Position numbers and translations under genes: made by a program. A DNA stretch of 64,000 nucleotides from Nonomuraea dietziae (GTDB lineage: Bacteria > Actinomycetota > Actinomycetes > Streptosporangiales > Streptosporangiaceae): contig NZ_JACIBV010000001.1 in NCBI RefSeq assembly GCF_014195505.1, positions 3,844,001 through 3,908,000 on the forward strand, read 5' to 3'. Shown one piece after another: positions 43,749-52,581 of this stretch. Each line of letters starts with the position of its first letter. Position 1 is the stretch's first letter. The notes beneath the pieces were generated by a model. The model searched no databases. It worked only from the letters and a program-made list of their open reading frames with translations, and was not told the DNA's origin.

Positions 43749-45592
43749 TCGCCGACCTCGTGCGCGAGACCCTGGAGCGCGGAGGAAGGGTCTTCCAGGC
43801 GGGCCTCGACGCGCACAGCGGCGCCACCGACCTCGACCACGAGCTGATCGAGCCGGGCGCCGAACGCGTCAAGGAGGTGCTGGTCCTGGCGGGCAGCCCC
43901 GCCGACCTGCGCAGGATCGCCACCCTGCACAAGCTGCTGCCCGAGGCCGAGCGGGTGGTCGTCGCGGTCGCCGACACCCCCGCCGCGCACCCGGCCCCCG
44001 TGCCCACGCCCACCCCCGCGCACCGCTGGAGGTCGCTGACCGAGCTGCGCGTCTACCAGCCGAAGAACCGCGTGTGGGTGGTGGACGCGCGCTTCTCCGC
44101 GCCGACGCCCGCGGGCCGTACGGTCGCCGCCACCGCCCGCGCCTTCGCGGGGCACCGCCTCGACGTGATCGCCGCGCCCGCCGCCGCCATCGCGGGCGTC
44201 GGCGCGGCCGACTGGCGGCCGGGCGACCCGAACGCCACACCCGCCGAGCTGACGGGCCCCGTCCCCGACCGGGTCGGCGCGCCCGGTGGCGACATCGTGC
44301 TGCGCACGGTCGAGGACGACGTGGAGTGGGCCGAGGACGAGCAGCCGGTGGACCGGCCGACGGTCGAGGCGGCCAGCTGGGAGCGGATCGGCCGCCCCGG
44401 CGGGACCGAACTGGCCGCCGTCCCCGTGGAGCCCTCGATGATCCCGCCGGTGGACGAACGCCTGGTGAACCCCATGGGCTTCGTCACCACCCCTTCGCGC
44501 GGGATGGCCATGCTGGCGGAGTCGGGCGGCCGCTGGTCGGTCGTGCTGGACGGCAGGCCGGTCGTCACGTTCGCCGCCTCGGGCGGGGTCACGGACGCCG
44601 ACGTGGCCAGGCTCAGGCAGATCAGGGGCGTGGAGATCGACTGGCGCCACGCCCACAGCGGCCCGCTGCCCGCGGTCAGGGTGCTGGCGGGACTGGCGGC
44701 CGCGGGCGTGCCGCTGGTGGCCTCGGAGGTGCCGCGCTGGGCCAGGGCGATGGGCGACAGGCTGTCGTCCCTGCTGACCACCCCGGTGGACCTGGCGGAC
44801 GAGCTGCGGCGCGAGGAGCACAGCGTCAGGCTGCGCCGCGAGGCCATGCGCGTCCACGGCGTGGCCGCCAGGTGGGAGCAGCTCGGCTCGCCCGCGCCCG
44901 CTCCCCCGCTGACCTCCGTCCTGCTGGCCACCCGCAGGCCCTCCATGGTCGGCTTCGCGCTCGAACAGGTGGCCAGGCAGCGCAACGTCCAGCTCGAGGT
45001 GGTCCTGGCGCTGCACGGCGTCTCGCGCGACCATCCCGACGTCGTGGACGCCGTCAAGCGGTTCGACAGGCCGATCACGGTCTTCGAGACCGACGCGATC
45101 TTCGGCGAGGTGCTGAACGACGCGGCGGCCCGCGCCTCTGGCTCCTTCCTGCTGAAGATGGACGACGACGACTGGTACGGGCCCGACTTCCTGTGGGATC
45201 TGCTGCTGGCCCACTCCTACTCCGGCGCCCAGGTGGTCGGGACCGTGCCCGAGTTCGTCTACCTGTCGTCGATCGACGTGACGGTGCACCGCAGCCAGAT
45301 CACCGAGCAGATCACGAGTTTCGTGGCAGGCGGGACGATCCTGGTGGAGCGGTCGGCCTTCCAGGCGGTCGGCGGGTTCAGGCCGCTGAGGCGCTCGGTC
45401 GACACGCAGTTCCAGGAGGCGCTGCAGGCGGCGGGCGGGCAGATCTACCGCACCCACGGCCTGGGCTACATCCTGCGCAGGGGCCCCGCGGCCGACCACA
45501 CCTGGCAGGAGCCGATCGGCACGTTCCTGCAGCGCAACAGGCAGCAGTGGAGGGGATTCAGGCCGAACGCGCTGATGGAGCTGGCCCCGTGA
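43745..45592 (+). CDS. Two-part glycosyltransferase-like protein, 615 aa
   Basis: The N-terminal ~330 residues match nothing I recognise; they contain a Pro-rich linker near residue 75-90 and alpha/beta-like segments (RVVVAVADTPAAHP, VWVVDARFSAPTPAG). After DELRREEHSVRLRREA the C-terminal ~240 residues are a GT-A fold with FLLKMDDDDWYGPDFLWDLL, TSFVAGGTILVERSAF and RTHGLGYILRRGPAADHTWQ, closely resembling the 369-residue protein at 40532. ATG 43745 overlaps the previous stop (ATGA). It may be an enzyme fused to a scaffold or acceptor-binding domain. Confidence 0.82.
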   Translation: MIADLVRETLERGGRVFQAGLDAHSGATDLDHELIEPGAERVKEVLVLAGSPADLRRIATLHKLLPEAERVVVAVADTPAAHPAPVPTPTPAHRWRSLTELRVYQPKNRVWVVDARFSAPTPAGRTVAATARAFAGHRLDVIAAPAAAIAGVGAADWRPGDPNATPAELTGPVPDRVGAPGGDIVLRTVEDDVEWAEDEQPVDRPTVEAASWERIGRPGGTELAAVPVEPSMIPPVDERLVNPMGFVTTPSRGMAMLAESGGRWSVVLDGRPVVTFAASGGVTDADVARLRQIRGVEIDWRHAHSGPLPAVRVLAGLAAAGVPLVASEVPRWARAMGDRLSSLLTTPVDLADELRREEHSVRLRREAMRVHGVAARWEQLGSPAPAPPLTSVLLATRRPSMVGFALEQVARQRNVQLEVVLALHGVSRDHPDVVDAVKRFDRPITVFETDAIFGEVLNDAAARASGSFLLKMDDDDWYGPDFLWDLLLAHSYSGAQVVGTVPEFVYLSSIDVTVHRSQITEQITSFVAGGTILVERSAFQAVGGFRPLRRSVDTQFQEALQAAGGQIYRTHGLGYILRRGPAADHTWQEPIGTFLQRNRQQWRGFRPNALMELAP

Positions 45593-47226
45593 GGATCAGG
45601 CGCAACGACTTCGGCCCGCTGAAGCCGCCCGCGCTGGGCGCGTGGGAGCCGTCGATGACGGTGACCGTGGTGGTCCCCGCCCACGGCGGCCAGGAGAAGC
45701 TCGACCTCACGCTGGCCGCGCTGTCGAACCAGACCTATCCCGCGCGCCTGCTTGACGTGATCGTGGTCGACGACGGCAGCCCCGTGCCGCTGCGCGCCGA
45801 CCTGGTCCCCAACGGCAGGGTCGTCAGGGTGCGCGAGAGCTGGGGCAGGGCGGCGGCCGTGCAGGCAGGAGCCGACGCGGCCACCGGCGAGATCGTGCTG
45901 GTGCTCGACGCGGACATGGTGCCATGGCCCGAGCACGTCGAGGCGCAGATGCGCTGGCACCATCTGGCCTCCTACCTGGTCGTCCTCGGCTGGATCGACT
46001 TCACCGACCCGCCCGTGCTGCCCTCGCCCTCCGAGGTCGCGGCTGGGGTGGCGGACCTGTTCCCCATGTCGCCGCACCGGCACGACTGGGCCGAGGAGAT
46101 CATCGCGAGCCACGACGGGCTGCGCACGGCGCCCAGCTCGCTGGTGTCGCGGGTGCACGTGGGGGCGACGGCGTCCTATCCCGCGTGGCTGCTGCGCGCG
46201 TGCGGCGGCATGGACACCACGCTCAAGCTGGCCGAGGACACCGAGCTCGGCTACCGGCTGACGCAGGCGGGAGCGGTGTTCGTGCCCGATCCCGAGGCGC
46301 GGGCCTGGCACGTGGGGGTGCCGACCGCCATGCGCTCCTTCGCCGAGCTGAAGCGCTACAACGACCCGTTCGTCGCCGACCGCGTGCCGTACCGGCGCTA
46401 CCTGCGGACCGATCGGGGGCGGCAGTGGCTGGTGCCGTACGTGGAGGCGGTGGTGGAGGCGGGCTCCTACGAGGACACCCGCGCCACCGTCGACGGCCTG
46501 CTGGCGAGCTCGCTGCCCGATGTCCGGGTCACGGTCGAGGGGCCGTGGGAGTCGCTGACAGACTCGCGCCGCTCGCCGCTGTCCGATCCGCTGCTGGAGC
46601 TGCGGCTGCTGCGCGCCCAGTTCGAACACGACCCCCGCGTACGGCTGGGACCCGCGCCCGAGCCCGTCGCGCCCTTCCGGCTGCTCTGCCCGCCCGGCTG
46701 GATGCCCGAGCCCACCACCGTCGAGCGGCTCGTCGGCCACCTGGAGGCCACCGACGGGGGCGCGCTGTGCGTCGCGCTCGAGGAGAGCCTCGAGGGTGTG
46801 GTGTGCGCCCGGCTGGAGCGCACCGCCGCCCTCGCGCGAGCGTCGCTCCTGATCAAGGAGGGCGAGCACGTCGACGACGTCCTGGACGAGGTGTTCGGGC
46901 TGGAGTGGGTGGACGGCGCCGCCTTCGGGCTGGCCAGGAGGCCCCGCCTCTACCCTCCGCGCCGGCGCCCCGTGCCCGAGCACGAGCGGCTGGCCAGGCA
47001 GCGCGACAAGGAGCTGGACAGGCTGCGTGAGCGGACCGCGGCGCTGCGGGCCGAGGTCGCCCAACTGCGCAGGGAGGCGGCCAAGGGGCGCAGGGACACC
47101 GCGCGCTGGAAGGAGAAGGCCGAGCACTGGCGGCGCGAGGCGGTCAAGCTCGCCCGCGAACAGGACCGCACGGTGCTCGACAAGGCCGTGCGCAGGATGC
47201 GCAACCTCACCTTCCCCCGGCGCTGA
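45589..47226 (+). CDS. Family-2 glycosyltransferase with C-terminal coiled coil, 545 aa
   Basis: GTG 45589 gives VRIRRNDFGPLKPPALGAWE, the island start motif. GT2 motifs: TVTVVVPAHGGQEKLDLTLA, VIVVDDGSPVPL, VLVLDADMVPWPEHVEAQM and AEDTELGYRLTQAGAVFVPD. The shared module follows (VTVEGPWESLTDSRRS, ARLERTAALARASLL, VFGLEWVDGAAFGLA), then a ~75-residue coiled coil (RDKELDRLRERTAALRAEVA). It is the last gene of the plus-strand run and converges on a membrane protein gene. Confidence 0.87.
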   Translation: MRIRRNDFGPLKPPALGAWEPSMTVTVVVPAHGGQEKLDLTLAALSNQTYPARLLDVIVVDDGSPVPLRADLVPNGRVVRVRESWGRAAAVQAGADAATGEIVLVLDADMVPWPEHVEAQMRWHHLASYLVVLGWIDFTDPPVLPSPSEVAAGVADLFPMSPHRHDWAEEIIASHDGLRTAPSSLVSRVHVGATASYPAWLLRACGGMDTTLKLAEDTELGYRLTQAGAVFVPDPEARAWHVGVPTAMRSFAELKRYNDPFVADRVPYRRYLRTDRGRQWLVPYVEAVVEAGSYEDTRATVDGLLASSLPDVRVTVEGPWESLTDSRRSPLSDPLLELRLLRAQFEHDPRVRLGPAPEPVAPFRLLCPPGWMPEPTTVERLVGHLEATDGGALCVALEESLEGVVCARLERTAALARASLLIKEGEHVDDVLDEVFGLEWVDGAAFGLARRPRLYPPRRRPVPEHERLARQRDKELDRLRERTAALRAEVAQLRREAAKGRRDTARWKEKAEHWRREAVKLAREQDRTVLDKAVRRMRNLTFPRR

Positions 47227-47249
47227 CCCTCGCTCCTGGTGAGCGGCGG

Positions 47250-48251
47250 TCAGGGGGCGCTCCGCCTGCGAAGGTGGTAGGCGTAGGTGGCGGCGACGAG
47301 CGCCAGGCCCCACGGCAGCCACGACAGGCCGGGCCCAAAGCTGCCCCAGTCCTCGGCGGTCATGGTGATCTGGCCGGTGACCATCCAGAGGAACAGGCGC
47401 GAGCCCGCCTGGATCAGCATCGCCGACGCGCACAGCGCGGGCGCGACCGCCAGCCAGACCGGCACGCGCCTGCCGCCCAGGAAGGGGATCCAGCGGGGGA
47501 AGACCTCGCCCCAGCGCTGGACGAGGCCCAGCGTCAGGAGCGCCCCCACGACGCACAGCCCGCCGAGCACCGCCTCGGCGATCCATGCGTCCTGCTGTCC
47601 CCCGGCGAGGAAGCCGTCGGGCACGCCGAGCGGGATCCCCATCGCCCAGGAGATCCGCGAGATGCCGTACGGCAGAGCCAGCACGGCGGCCAGGTAGGTG
47701 ACGGGCTTTGCCCATCGCACCGTTCGCGCGCCGCCTCCGGAATCGCCGCCGTCCCTCCCGGCCCAGGCCGCCGCCGCCCAGAGCGCGCCGCCGACGATGC
47801 AGAAGAGCATGAACAGCAGCGGGCCGTCCCAGAGGCCCGTGTAGCCCATGAACAGGTAGCCGAAGTTCTGCATCACCCGCACGTCGGGCACGGCCACGAT
47901 CAGGCCGACGCACATCGTCCAGGCGAAGACGAACGACAGGCCGCGCGCGGCCGAACGGGTCATCGCCACCGCGACCAGCGCGCCGAGCAGGCCGAGCGCC
48001 GCCATGACGGCTCCCGTGGGGCCCTGCTCGACCGAGGCCAGCAGGGAGCCCACCTGGTCCGCGCGAGGGTCGCCCGCGCCGAGGGGGAATCCCGCGCCCC
48101 CGAGGGCCCAGTAGGCGCCGGTCAGCCCGAAGGCCACGGACCACAGGCCTGCCGCGGGCGCGGTCCACGACCGGCGCGCCCTGGTCTCTATCCCGGTCTC
48201 GACGGTGGGCCGCGCCGTCCTGGCCCTCTTGCGCATCTCGGTCTCGCTCAC
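47250..48251 (-). CDS. Polytopic membrane protein of unknown function, 333 aa
   Basis: After a basic ~30-residue N-terminus, about eight hydrophobic helices are visible (for example GLWSVAFGLTGAYWALGGAG, TGAVMAALGLLGALVAVAMT, LLFMLFCIVGGALWAAAAWA and WLAVAPALCASAMLIQAGSR). No transporter or enzyme motif is evident. It converges on the glycosyltransferase run and is divergent from the DoxX-like gene. Whether it belongs to the island is uncertain. Confidence 0.75.
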   Translation of the reverse strand: MSETEMRKRARTARPTVETGIETRARRSWTAPAAGLWSVAFGLTGAYWALGGAGFPLGAGDPRADQVGSLLASVEQGPTGAVMAALGLLGALVAVAMTRSAARGLSFVFAWTMCVGLIVAVPDVRVMQNFGYLFMGYTGLWDGPLLFMLFCIVGGALWAAAAWAGRDGGDSGGGARTVRWAKPVTYLAAVLALPYGISRISWAMGIPLGVPDGFLAGGQQDAWIAEAVLGGLCVVGALLTLGLVQRWGEVFPRWIPFLGGRRVPVWLAVAPALCASAMLIQAGSRLFLWMVTGQITMTAEDWGSFGPGLSWLPWGLALVAATYAYHLRRRSAP

Positions 48252-48320
48252 ACCTCAAGCCTGCTCGGCAGGGCCCGCCGTCCCCTCCCCCTGGCGGGGG
48301 ACGAGGCTCCCCCGCCGGGG

Positions 48321-48349
48321 TTGACATCTCCCCCACTCCATTGGATAGT
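48321..48349 (+). promoter_or_regulatory. Promoter of the DoxX-like gene
   Basis: TTGACA (48321-48326) is a perfect -35 box. GATAGT (48344-48349), 17 bases later, is a four-of-six -10 box. The first operator repeat covers the -10. Confidence 0.6.
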
Positions 48350-48384
48350 GACGTTATCCAACATTAGACAGTGTCACTATCCAG
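48341..48384. promoter_or_regulatory. Tandem palindromic operators over the DoxX promoter
   Basis: The first site (48341-48361) is TTGGATA, seven bases, TATCCAA: a perfect palindrome. The second (48364-48384) is TTAGACA, seven bases, TATCCAG: a degenerate copy 23 bases on. In addition GGATAGTGAC (48343) is inverted as GTCACTATCC (48373). The layout fits two repressor dimers of TetR or MarR type blocking the promoter. The regulator is not next door. Confidence 0.65.
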
Positions 48385-48394
48385 TGGAGACATC

Positions 48395-48907
48395 ATGGAT
48401 CCGGTAATCGTCCTGGGAGTCGCCCTTCTCGTCTTCCGCGCCCTCGGAGCGCTCGGCGTCAGCCGCTTCGCCACGTGGCCCGCGAGCGCCGCCCACGCGA
48501 TGGCGGTCATGCTCGTCATGACGGCCAGCGCGCACTTCGTCCCCGAGAGCGTCACCGTGATGCCCAACCATGCCGACCTGGTGAAGATCGTGCCGCCGTT
48601 CGTGCCGTTCCCCGGCTTCATGGTCTACGCGACCGGGGTGCTCGAACTTCTCGGGGCGGCCGGACTGGTCGTCACCACGACCCGCTGGGCGGCGGGGTTC
48701 TCCCTCGCGGCGATGTTCGTGCTGCTGCTTCCCGCCAACATCTACGCGGCCGTGGCCCAGGTGCCGTTCAACGGCGGCGAGGCCTCACCGCTGTGGCTGA
48801 GGGTTCCCGAGCAGGTCGCCTACATCGCCGTCGCCCTGTGGGCCACCCGCTCGGCCTCCCGCGCCTGGCCGGCCTCGCTGCGGCTCGCGGGCTCGACGTC
48901 GAGGTGA
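48395..48907 (+). CDS. DoxX-like membrane protein, 170 aa
   Basis: Four hydrophobic segments (VIVLGVALLVFRALGALGVS, AHAMAVMLVMTASAHFV, VYATGVLELLGAAGLVVTTT and FSLAAMFVLLLPANIYAAVA) and the F-x-G-x-VYATGVLELLGAAGL pattern fit the DoxX family. This is a set of small quinone-related or stress-linked membrane proteins of mostly unknown function. ATG 48395 follows GGAG and lies just after the operator pair, so the gene is probably tightly repressed and induced by a ligand or stress. Confidence 0.8.
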   Translation: MDPVIVLGVALLVFRALGALGVSRFATWPASAAHAMAVMLVMTASAHFVPESVTVMPNHADLVKIVPPFVPFPGFMVYATGVLELLGAAGLVVTTTRWAAGFSLAAMFVLLLPANIYAAVAQVPFNGGEASPLWLRVPEQVAYIAVALWATRSASRAWPASLRLAGSTSR

Positions 48908-48918
48908 CCCCACACGAG

Positions 48919-48959
48919 AAAGGCGGCTCGGGGCTCCGCGGGGGAGCCCCGAGCCGCCT
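48919..48959. terminator. Bidirectional terminator, perfect 18-bp stem
   Basis: AAGGCGGCTCGGGGCTCC (48919-48936) pairs perfectly with 48942-48959 across a five-base loop. A-T pairs at the base give a T-pair in both directions. It separates the convergent DoxX-like and hom genes. Confidence 0.9.
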
Positions 48960-48979
48960 TCGCGTGCCCGACGGCGCCG

Positions 48980-50260
48980 TCAGTCGTCGCCCTCGACGCG
49001 CATCACGCTGGCGATGGCCCTGACGATGTCGAGCCTGCGCAGCCCCTCCATCGTCGCCGACAGCGCCGCGTCCGTCGCCCTGTGCGTGACGATGACGAGC
49101 TGGGCGTCGTCGCCATGGCCCTCCTGGCGGACGGTCTGGATGGAGACGTCGTGCTCGGCGAAGAGCGTCGCCACCTGCGCCAGAACACCAGGCTTGTCGG
49201 CGACGTCGAGCGAGACGTGGCAGCGGGTGACGGTCTCCCCCATCGGGTGGACGGCCAGCGAGGCGTAGACGGACTCCTCGGGGCCCCTGGTGCGGGCCAG
49301 ACGGTTGCGGGCCACCGCCACCAGGTCACCGAGGACGGCCGAGGCCGTGGGAGCGCCGCCCGCGCCCTTGCCGTAGAACATCAGCTGCCCCGCCGACTCC
49401 GCCTCGACGAAGACCGCGTTGTAGGCCTCGCGTACCCCTGCCAGCGGATGGGTGCGCGGGATCATCGCGGGGTGGACGCGCACGCCGATCGAGCGGCCGT
49501 CGTCGGAGCGGGCGCAGATGGCCAGCAGCTTGATGACGTAGCCCATGGCCTTGGCGCTGGCCACATCGGTCGCGGTGATCTCGGTGATGCCCTCGCGGTG
49601 CACGTCCGCGGCCGTGACCCTGCTGTGGAAGGCGAGACCGGCCAGGATGGCCGCCTTGGCGGCGGCGTCGAAGCCCTCGACGTCGGCGGTGGGGTCGGCC
49701 TCGGCGTACCCCAGCGCCTGGGCCTCCTCCAGCGCGTCGTTGAACGAGGCGCCGGTGGAGTCCATCTTGTCGAGGATGTAGTTGGTGGTGCCGTTGACGA
49801 TGCCGAGCACCCGCTTCACCCTGTCGCCCGCCAGCGACTCGCGCAGCGGCCGCAGCAGCGGGATCGCCCCGGCGACGCTGGCCTCGTAGTAGAGGTCGCC
49901 GCCGCCGGCGTGGATGGTGGCGCCGTCCTCGGCCAGCAGGGCCTTGTTGGCCGTGACGACCGACTTGCCGCTGGCCATGGCGGCCAGGATGAGCGAGCGG
50001 GCGGGCTCGATGCCGCCGATCACCTCGATGACGATGTCGACGTCGTCGCGGGTGACCAGGCCCTCGGCGTCGGTGGTCAGCAGGGCGGGGTCGAAGGAGA
50101 CCTCGCGTTTACGGCCCGGTTTCCTGACCGCGACGCCCGCCAGCTCGAGCGGGGCTCCGATGCGGGCGGCCAGGTCGTCGGCCTGCTCCTCCATGAGCTT
50201 GATGACCTGCGAACCGACCACGCCGCACCCCAGCAGCGCGACTTTCAGCGGCTTGCTCAC
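48980..50260 (-). CDS. hom: Homoserine dehydrogenase, 426 aa
   Basis: It reduces aspartate semialdehyde to homoserine. The NAD(P)-binding [16 protein letters not shown], the nearby [13 protein letters not shown] and [12 protein letters not shown], and the catalytic-domain [18 protein letters not shown], with [19 protein letters not shown], are intact. A C-terminal ACT domain ([20 protein letters not shown]) supports threonine feedback control. Its start overlaps the lysA stop by four bases. In related genomes thrC follows at once; here it lies 11.7 kb away. Confidence 0.97.
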   Translation of the reverse strand: MSKPLKVALLGCGVVGSQVIKLMEEQADDLAARIGAPLELAGVAVRKPGRKREVSFDPALLTTDAEGLVTRDDVDIVIEVIGGIEPARSLILAAMASGKSVVTANKALLAEDGATIHAGGGDLYYEASVAGAIPLLRPLRESLAGDRVKRVLGIVNGTTNYILDKMDSTGASFNDALEEAQALGYAEADPTADVEGFDAAAKAAILAGLAFHSRVTAADVHREGITEITATDVASAKAMGYVIKLLAICARSDDGRSIGVRVHPAMIPRTHPLAGVREAYNAVFVEAESAGQLMFYGKGAGGAPTASAVLGDLVAVARNRLARTRGPEESVYASLAVHPMGETVTRCHVSLDVADKPGVLAQVATLFAEHDVSIQTVRQEGHGDDAQLVIVTHRATDAALSATMEGLRRLDIVRAIASVMRVEGDD

Positions 50261-51639
50261 AGCTGCCCCCTCAACAGGTCGTCCTCGGTCTCACCCTGCA
50301 CGATGACGCGCGCCCTGCCGCCCGAGACGGCCACGACGGCGGGCTTGGGCAGGTAGTTGTAGTTGCTGGCCAGCGACCTGCAGTAGGCGCCCGTCGCGGC
50401 CACGGCGAGCAGGTCGCCCGGCGCGAGGTCGGCGGGCAGGTAGTGGTCGCGGACCACGATGTCGCCGCTCTCGCAGTGCTTGCCCACCACGCGCGACAGC
50501 ATCGGCGCGGCGTCCGACTCGCGGGAGGCCAGCACGGTGGTGTACTCGGCGCCGTACAGGGCGGTGCGCGCGTTGTCGCTCATGCCGCCGTCGACGCTGA
50601 CGTAGGTGCGCAGGCCCTCGACGTCCTTGACCGTGCCGACCTCGTAGAGCGTGACGCCGCCAGGACCGACGATCGCCCTGCCCGGCTCGACGGTCAGGCG
50701 CGGCACCGGCAGCCCGGAGCTCGTGCAGACCTTCTCGACGATCTCGCGCAGCGCGTCGGCGATGACCTTGATGTCGGGGGCGACGTCACCCTCGACGTAG
50801 GCGATGCCGTAGCCGCCGCCGAGGTCGAGCTCGGGCAGCACCACGCCGTGCTCGTCCTTGATCTGCACCAGAAGGGTGGCCAGCCGCGTGGCCGCGACCT
50901 CGAACCCCGCGGTGTCGACGATCTGGGAGCCGATGTGGGAGTGCAGGCCGACGAGCTCGAGCTGCGGAAGGGCCAGGATGCGGCGGACGGCCTCGGCCGC
51001 CGCGCCGGTGTTGAGCGACAGGCCGAACTTCTGGTCGTCGTGCGCCGTCGCGATGAACTCGTGCGTGTGCGCCTCGACCCCCGTGGTCACGCGGACCATG
51101 ACGCGGGGCCTGACGTCCATCTGCTCGGCGAAGTAGCCCAGCCTGGCGATCTCCTCGAAGGAGTCGACGACGACGTGCCCGACGCCGACCTCGAGGGCGC
51201 GCCTCAGCTCGGCGGCGGACTTGTTGTTGCCGTGAAGGGTGATGCGCGAGGGCGGGAAGCCGACACTGAGCGCGACGGCCAGCTCGCCCCCGCTGGCCAC
51301 GTCGAGGCCCAGATCCTCGTCCATCAGCCAGCGCACGATCTCCTTGCACAGGAACGCCTTGCCCGCGTAGTGCACGTCGGAGCCCGCGAAGGCGGTGGCG
51401 TACTCACGCATGCGCGAGCGGACGTCGTCCTCGTCGACGACGTAGAGCGGCGTGCCGTACTGCTCGGCGAGGTCACGCACGTCGACGCCGCCGATCGTGA
51501 GCGCGCCATCCGTTCGCGTCGACGTTCGCGGCCAGATCGCGTGGTTGATCCGGTTGAGGTCGGCGGGCGCCAGCGGCGGGCGCTCATGGGGCAGCATCTC
51601 AGCGTGCCTGTCCCCTGCTGGATGGGCGAATCGACTCAC
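50257..51639 (-). CDS. lysA: Diaminopimelate decarboxylase, 460 aa
   Basis: It makes lysine from meso-diaminopimelate with PLP. The PLP lysine is in [25 protein letters not shown] binds the cofactor phosphate region, and KHCESGDIV supplies the active-site Cys. I start at GTG 51639 ([15 protein letters not shown]) because this N-terminal sequence is the conserved actinobacterial LysA start. ATG 51597 is an alternative. Its promoter probably lies in the AT-rich part of the 115-base gap upstream. Confidence 0.96.
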   Translation of the reverse strand: MSRFAHPAGDRHAEMLPHERPPLAPADLNRINHAIWPRTSTRTDGALTIGGVDVRDLAEQYGTPLYVVDEDDVRSRMREYATAFAGSDVHYAGKAFLCKEIVRWLMDEDLGLDVASGGELAVALSVGFPPSRITLHGNNKSAAELRRALEVGVGHVVVDSFEEIARLGYFAEQMDVRPRVMVRVTTGVEAHTHEFIATAHDDQKFGLSLNTGAAAEAVRRILALPQLELVGLHSHIGSQIVDTAGFEVAATRLATLLVQIKDEHGVVLPELDLGGGYGIAYVEGDVAPDIKVIADALREIVEKVCTSSGLPVPRLTVEPGRAIVGPGGVTLYEVGTVKDVEGLRTYVSVDGGMSDNARTALYGAEYTTVLASRESDAAPMLSRVVGKHCESGDIVVRDHYLPADLAPGDLLAVAATGAYCRSLASNYNYLPKPAVVAVSGGRARVIVQGETEDDLLRGQL

Positions 51640-51754
51640 CCGATCGAGGCTATCGGACCCGGTGGCGCTGGTGGGACGACTGCCCACGGATCGAGACGCG
51701 ATCTCGCTATTCTGCGGAAATTTTTGCCTAAATTCGCCATATGACTGGATATTT

Positions 51755-52378
51755 TCAGATTCGCTCTGGTCCGGGGAGCACCACCCGCACCACCTCCGCC
51801 AGCCGTACCCTGGCCGTGTGGACGGGCCCCGGCTCCTCCTCACCCCTCGGTACGGCCGGCGCCCGCTCATGCGCGTCGTGGTAGGCGAGGGCCAGCCTGG
51901 GCAGGTAGGCGGCCCATCCAGGGTCGCGCCCCGCCCTGCGGCTCGGCAGCTCGGCCAGCAGCCTGAGGACGGCCCTGTCGTGGGGGCCGGACAGCGCGCA
52001 GGCGGTGAACCCGGCGCGGGGCACGTCCAGCTCGCGGGCCCAGCGCAGGACGGCCGCGGCTCTGGCGTGCGCGTATCTGACGACGAAGCCGGGGTTGTCC
52101 CACGTGCGGGGCAGGTCCTGCCACTGGCCGGGGAAGTCCACCGGCTCGTGGGGATCGTCCAGCAGGTCGCCAGGGGTGTCGACGGTGATGCGCAGGAACC
52201 CGTTGCCCCCGACCTCCACCGCCACGACTCCGGCCAGGGCGCGCACCTCGGCGGCGAGGTCGCCCGGCGCGATCCTGCGGCGCAGGGCGGCGGCGGAGAG
52301 ATAGACGGCCTCGCGCTCCCATGTCCCCTCGGGCGCCGGCGGCTCGCCGAGCACCTCGGCCAGCCGCCCCGGTCTCAC
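51755..52378 (-). CDS. nrtL: ArgS-related anticodon-binding protein NrtL, 207 aa
   Basis: The C-terminal part is a DALR anticodon-binding domain of the arginyl-tRNA synthetase type ([42 protein letters not shown]). The N-terminal ~85 residues resemble the ArgS additional domain. The aminoacylation core (HIGH, KMSKS) is absent, so it is not a synthetase. In other actinobacteria it lies between argS and lysA; here argS is not adjacent. GTG 52378 gives [12 protein letters not shown]. The function is unknown; tRNA binding is likely. Confidence 0.82.
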   Translation of the reverse strand: MRPGRLAEVLGEPPAPEGTWEREAVYLSAAALRRRIAPGDLAAEVRALAGVVAVEVGGNGFLRITVDTPGDLLDDPHEPVDFPGQWQDLPRTWDNPGFVVRYAHARAAAVLRWARELDVPRAGFTACALSGPHDRAVLRLLAELPSRRAGRDPGWAAYLPRLALAYHDAHERAPAVPRGEEEPGPVHTARVRLAEVVRVVLPGPERI

Positions 52379-52406
52379 AGCACCCGAGCCTAGACCCCTC
52401 CGCCCA

Positions 52407-52439
52407 CGCCGGAGGCGGCCACGGGGCCTGCCTCCGGCG
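52407..52439 (-). terminator. Hairpin between the coiled-coil transferase gene and nrtL
   Basis: CGCCGGAGGC (52407-52416) pairs perfectly with GCCTCCGGCG (52430-52439). An inner GGCC pair shortens the loop. It can end the minus-strand transcript of the transferase gene. Confidence 0.6.
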
Positions 52440-52467
52440 GTTCCCCGGCCCGCCGTCACCGGGCCGG

Positions 52468-52514
52468 GGTGGTCAAGGACATGGGTGGTCAAGGACATAG
52501 GCGGGCAAGGACAT
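52468..52514. repeat. Three imperfect 16-bp tandem repeats
   Basis: GGTGGTCAAGGACAT begins at 52468 and again at 52484; a degenerate third copy begins at 52500. They lie in the 203-base non-coding gap 52379-52581. Confidence 0.85.
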
Positions 52515-52581
52515 GGCCTGGCCAGGGGCCGGCCTCCTGGGAAGCGGAGCCGGGGTGCGGGGCGGGAGGGCCCTCGACGGC

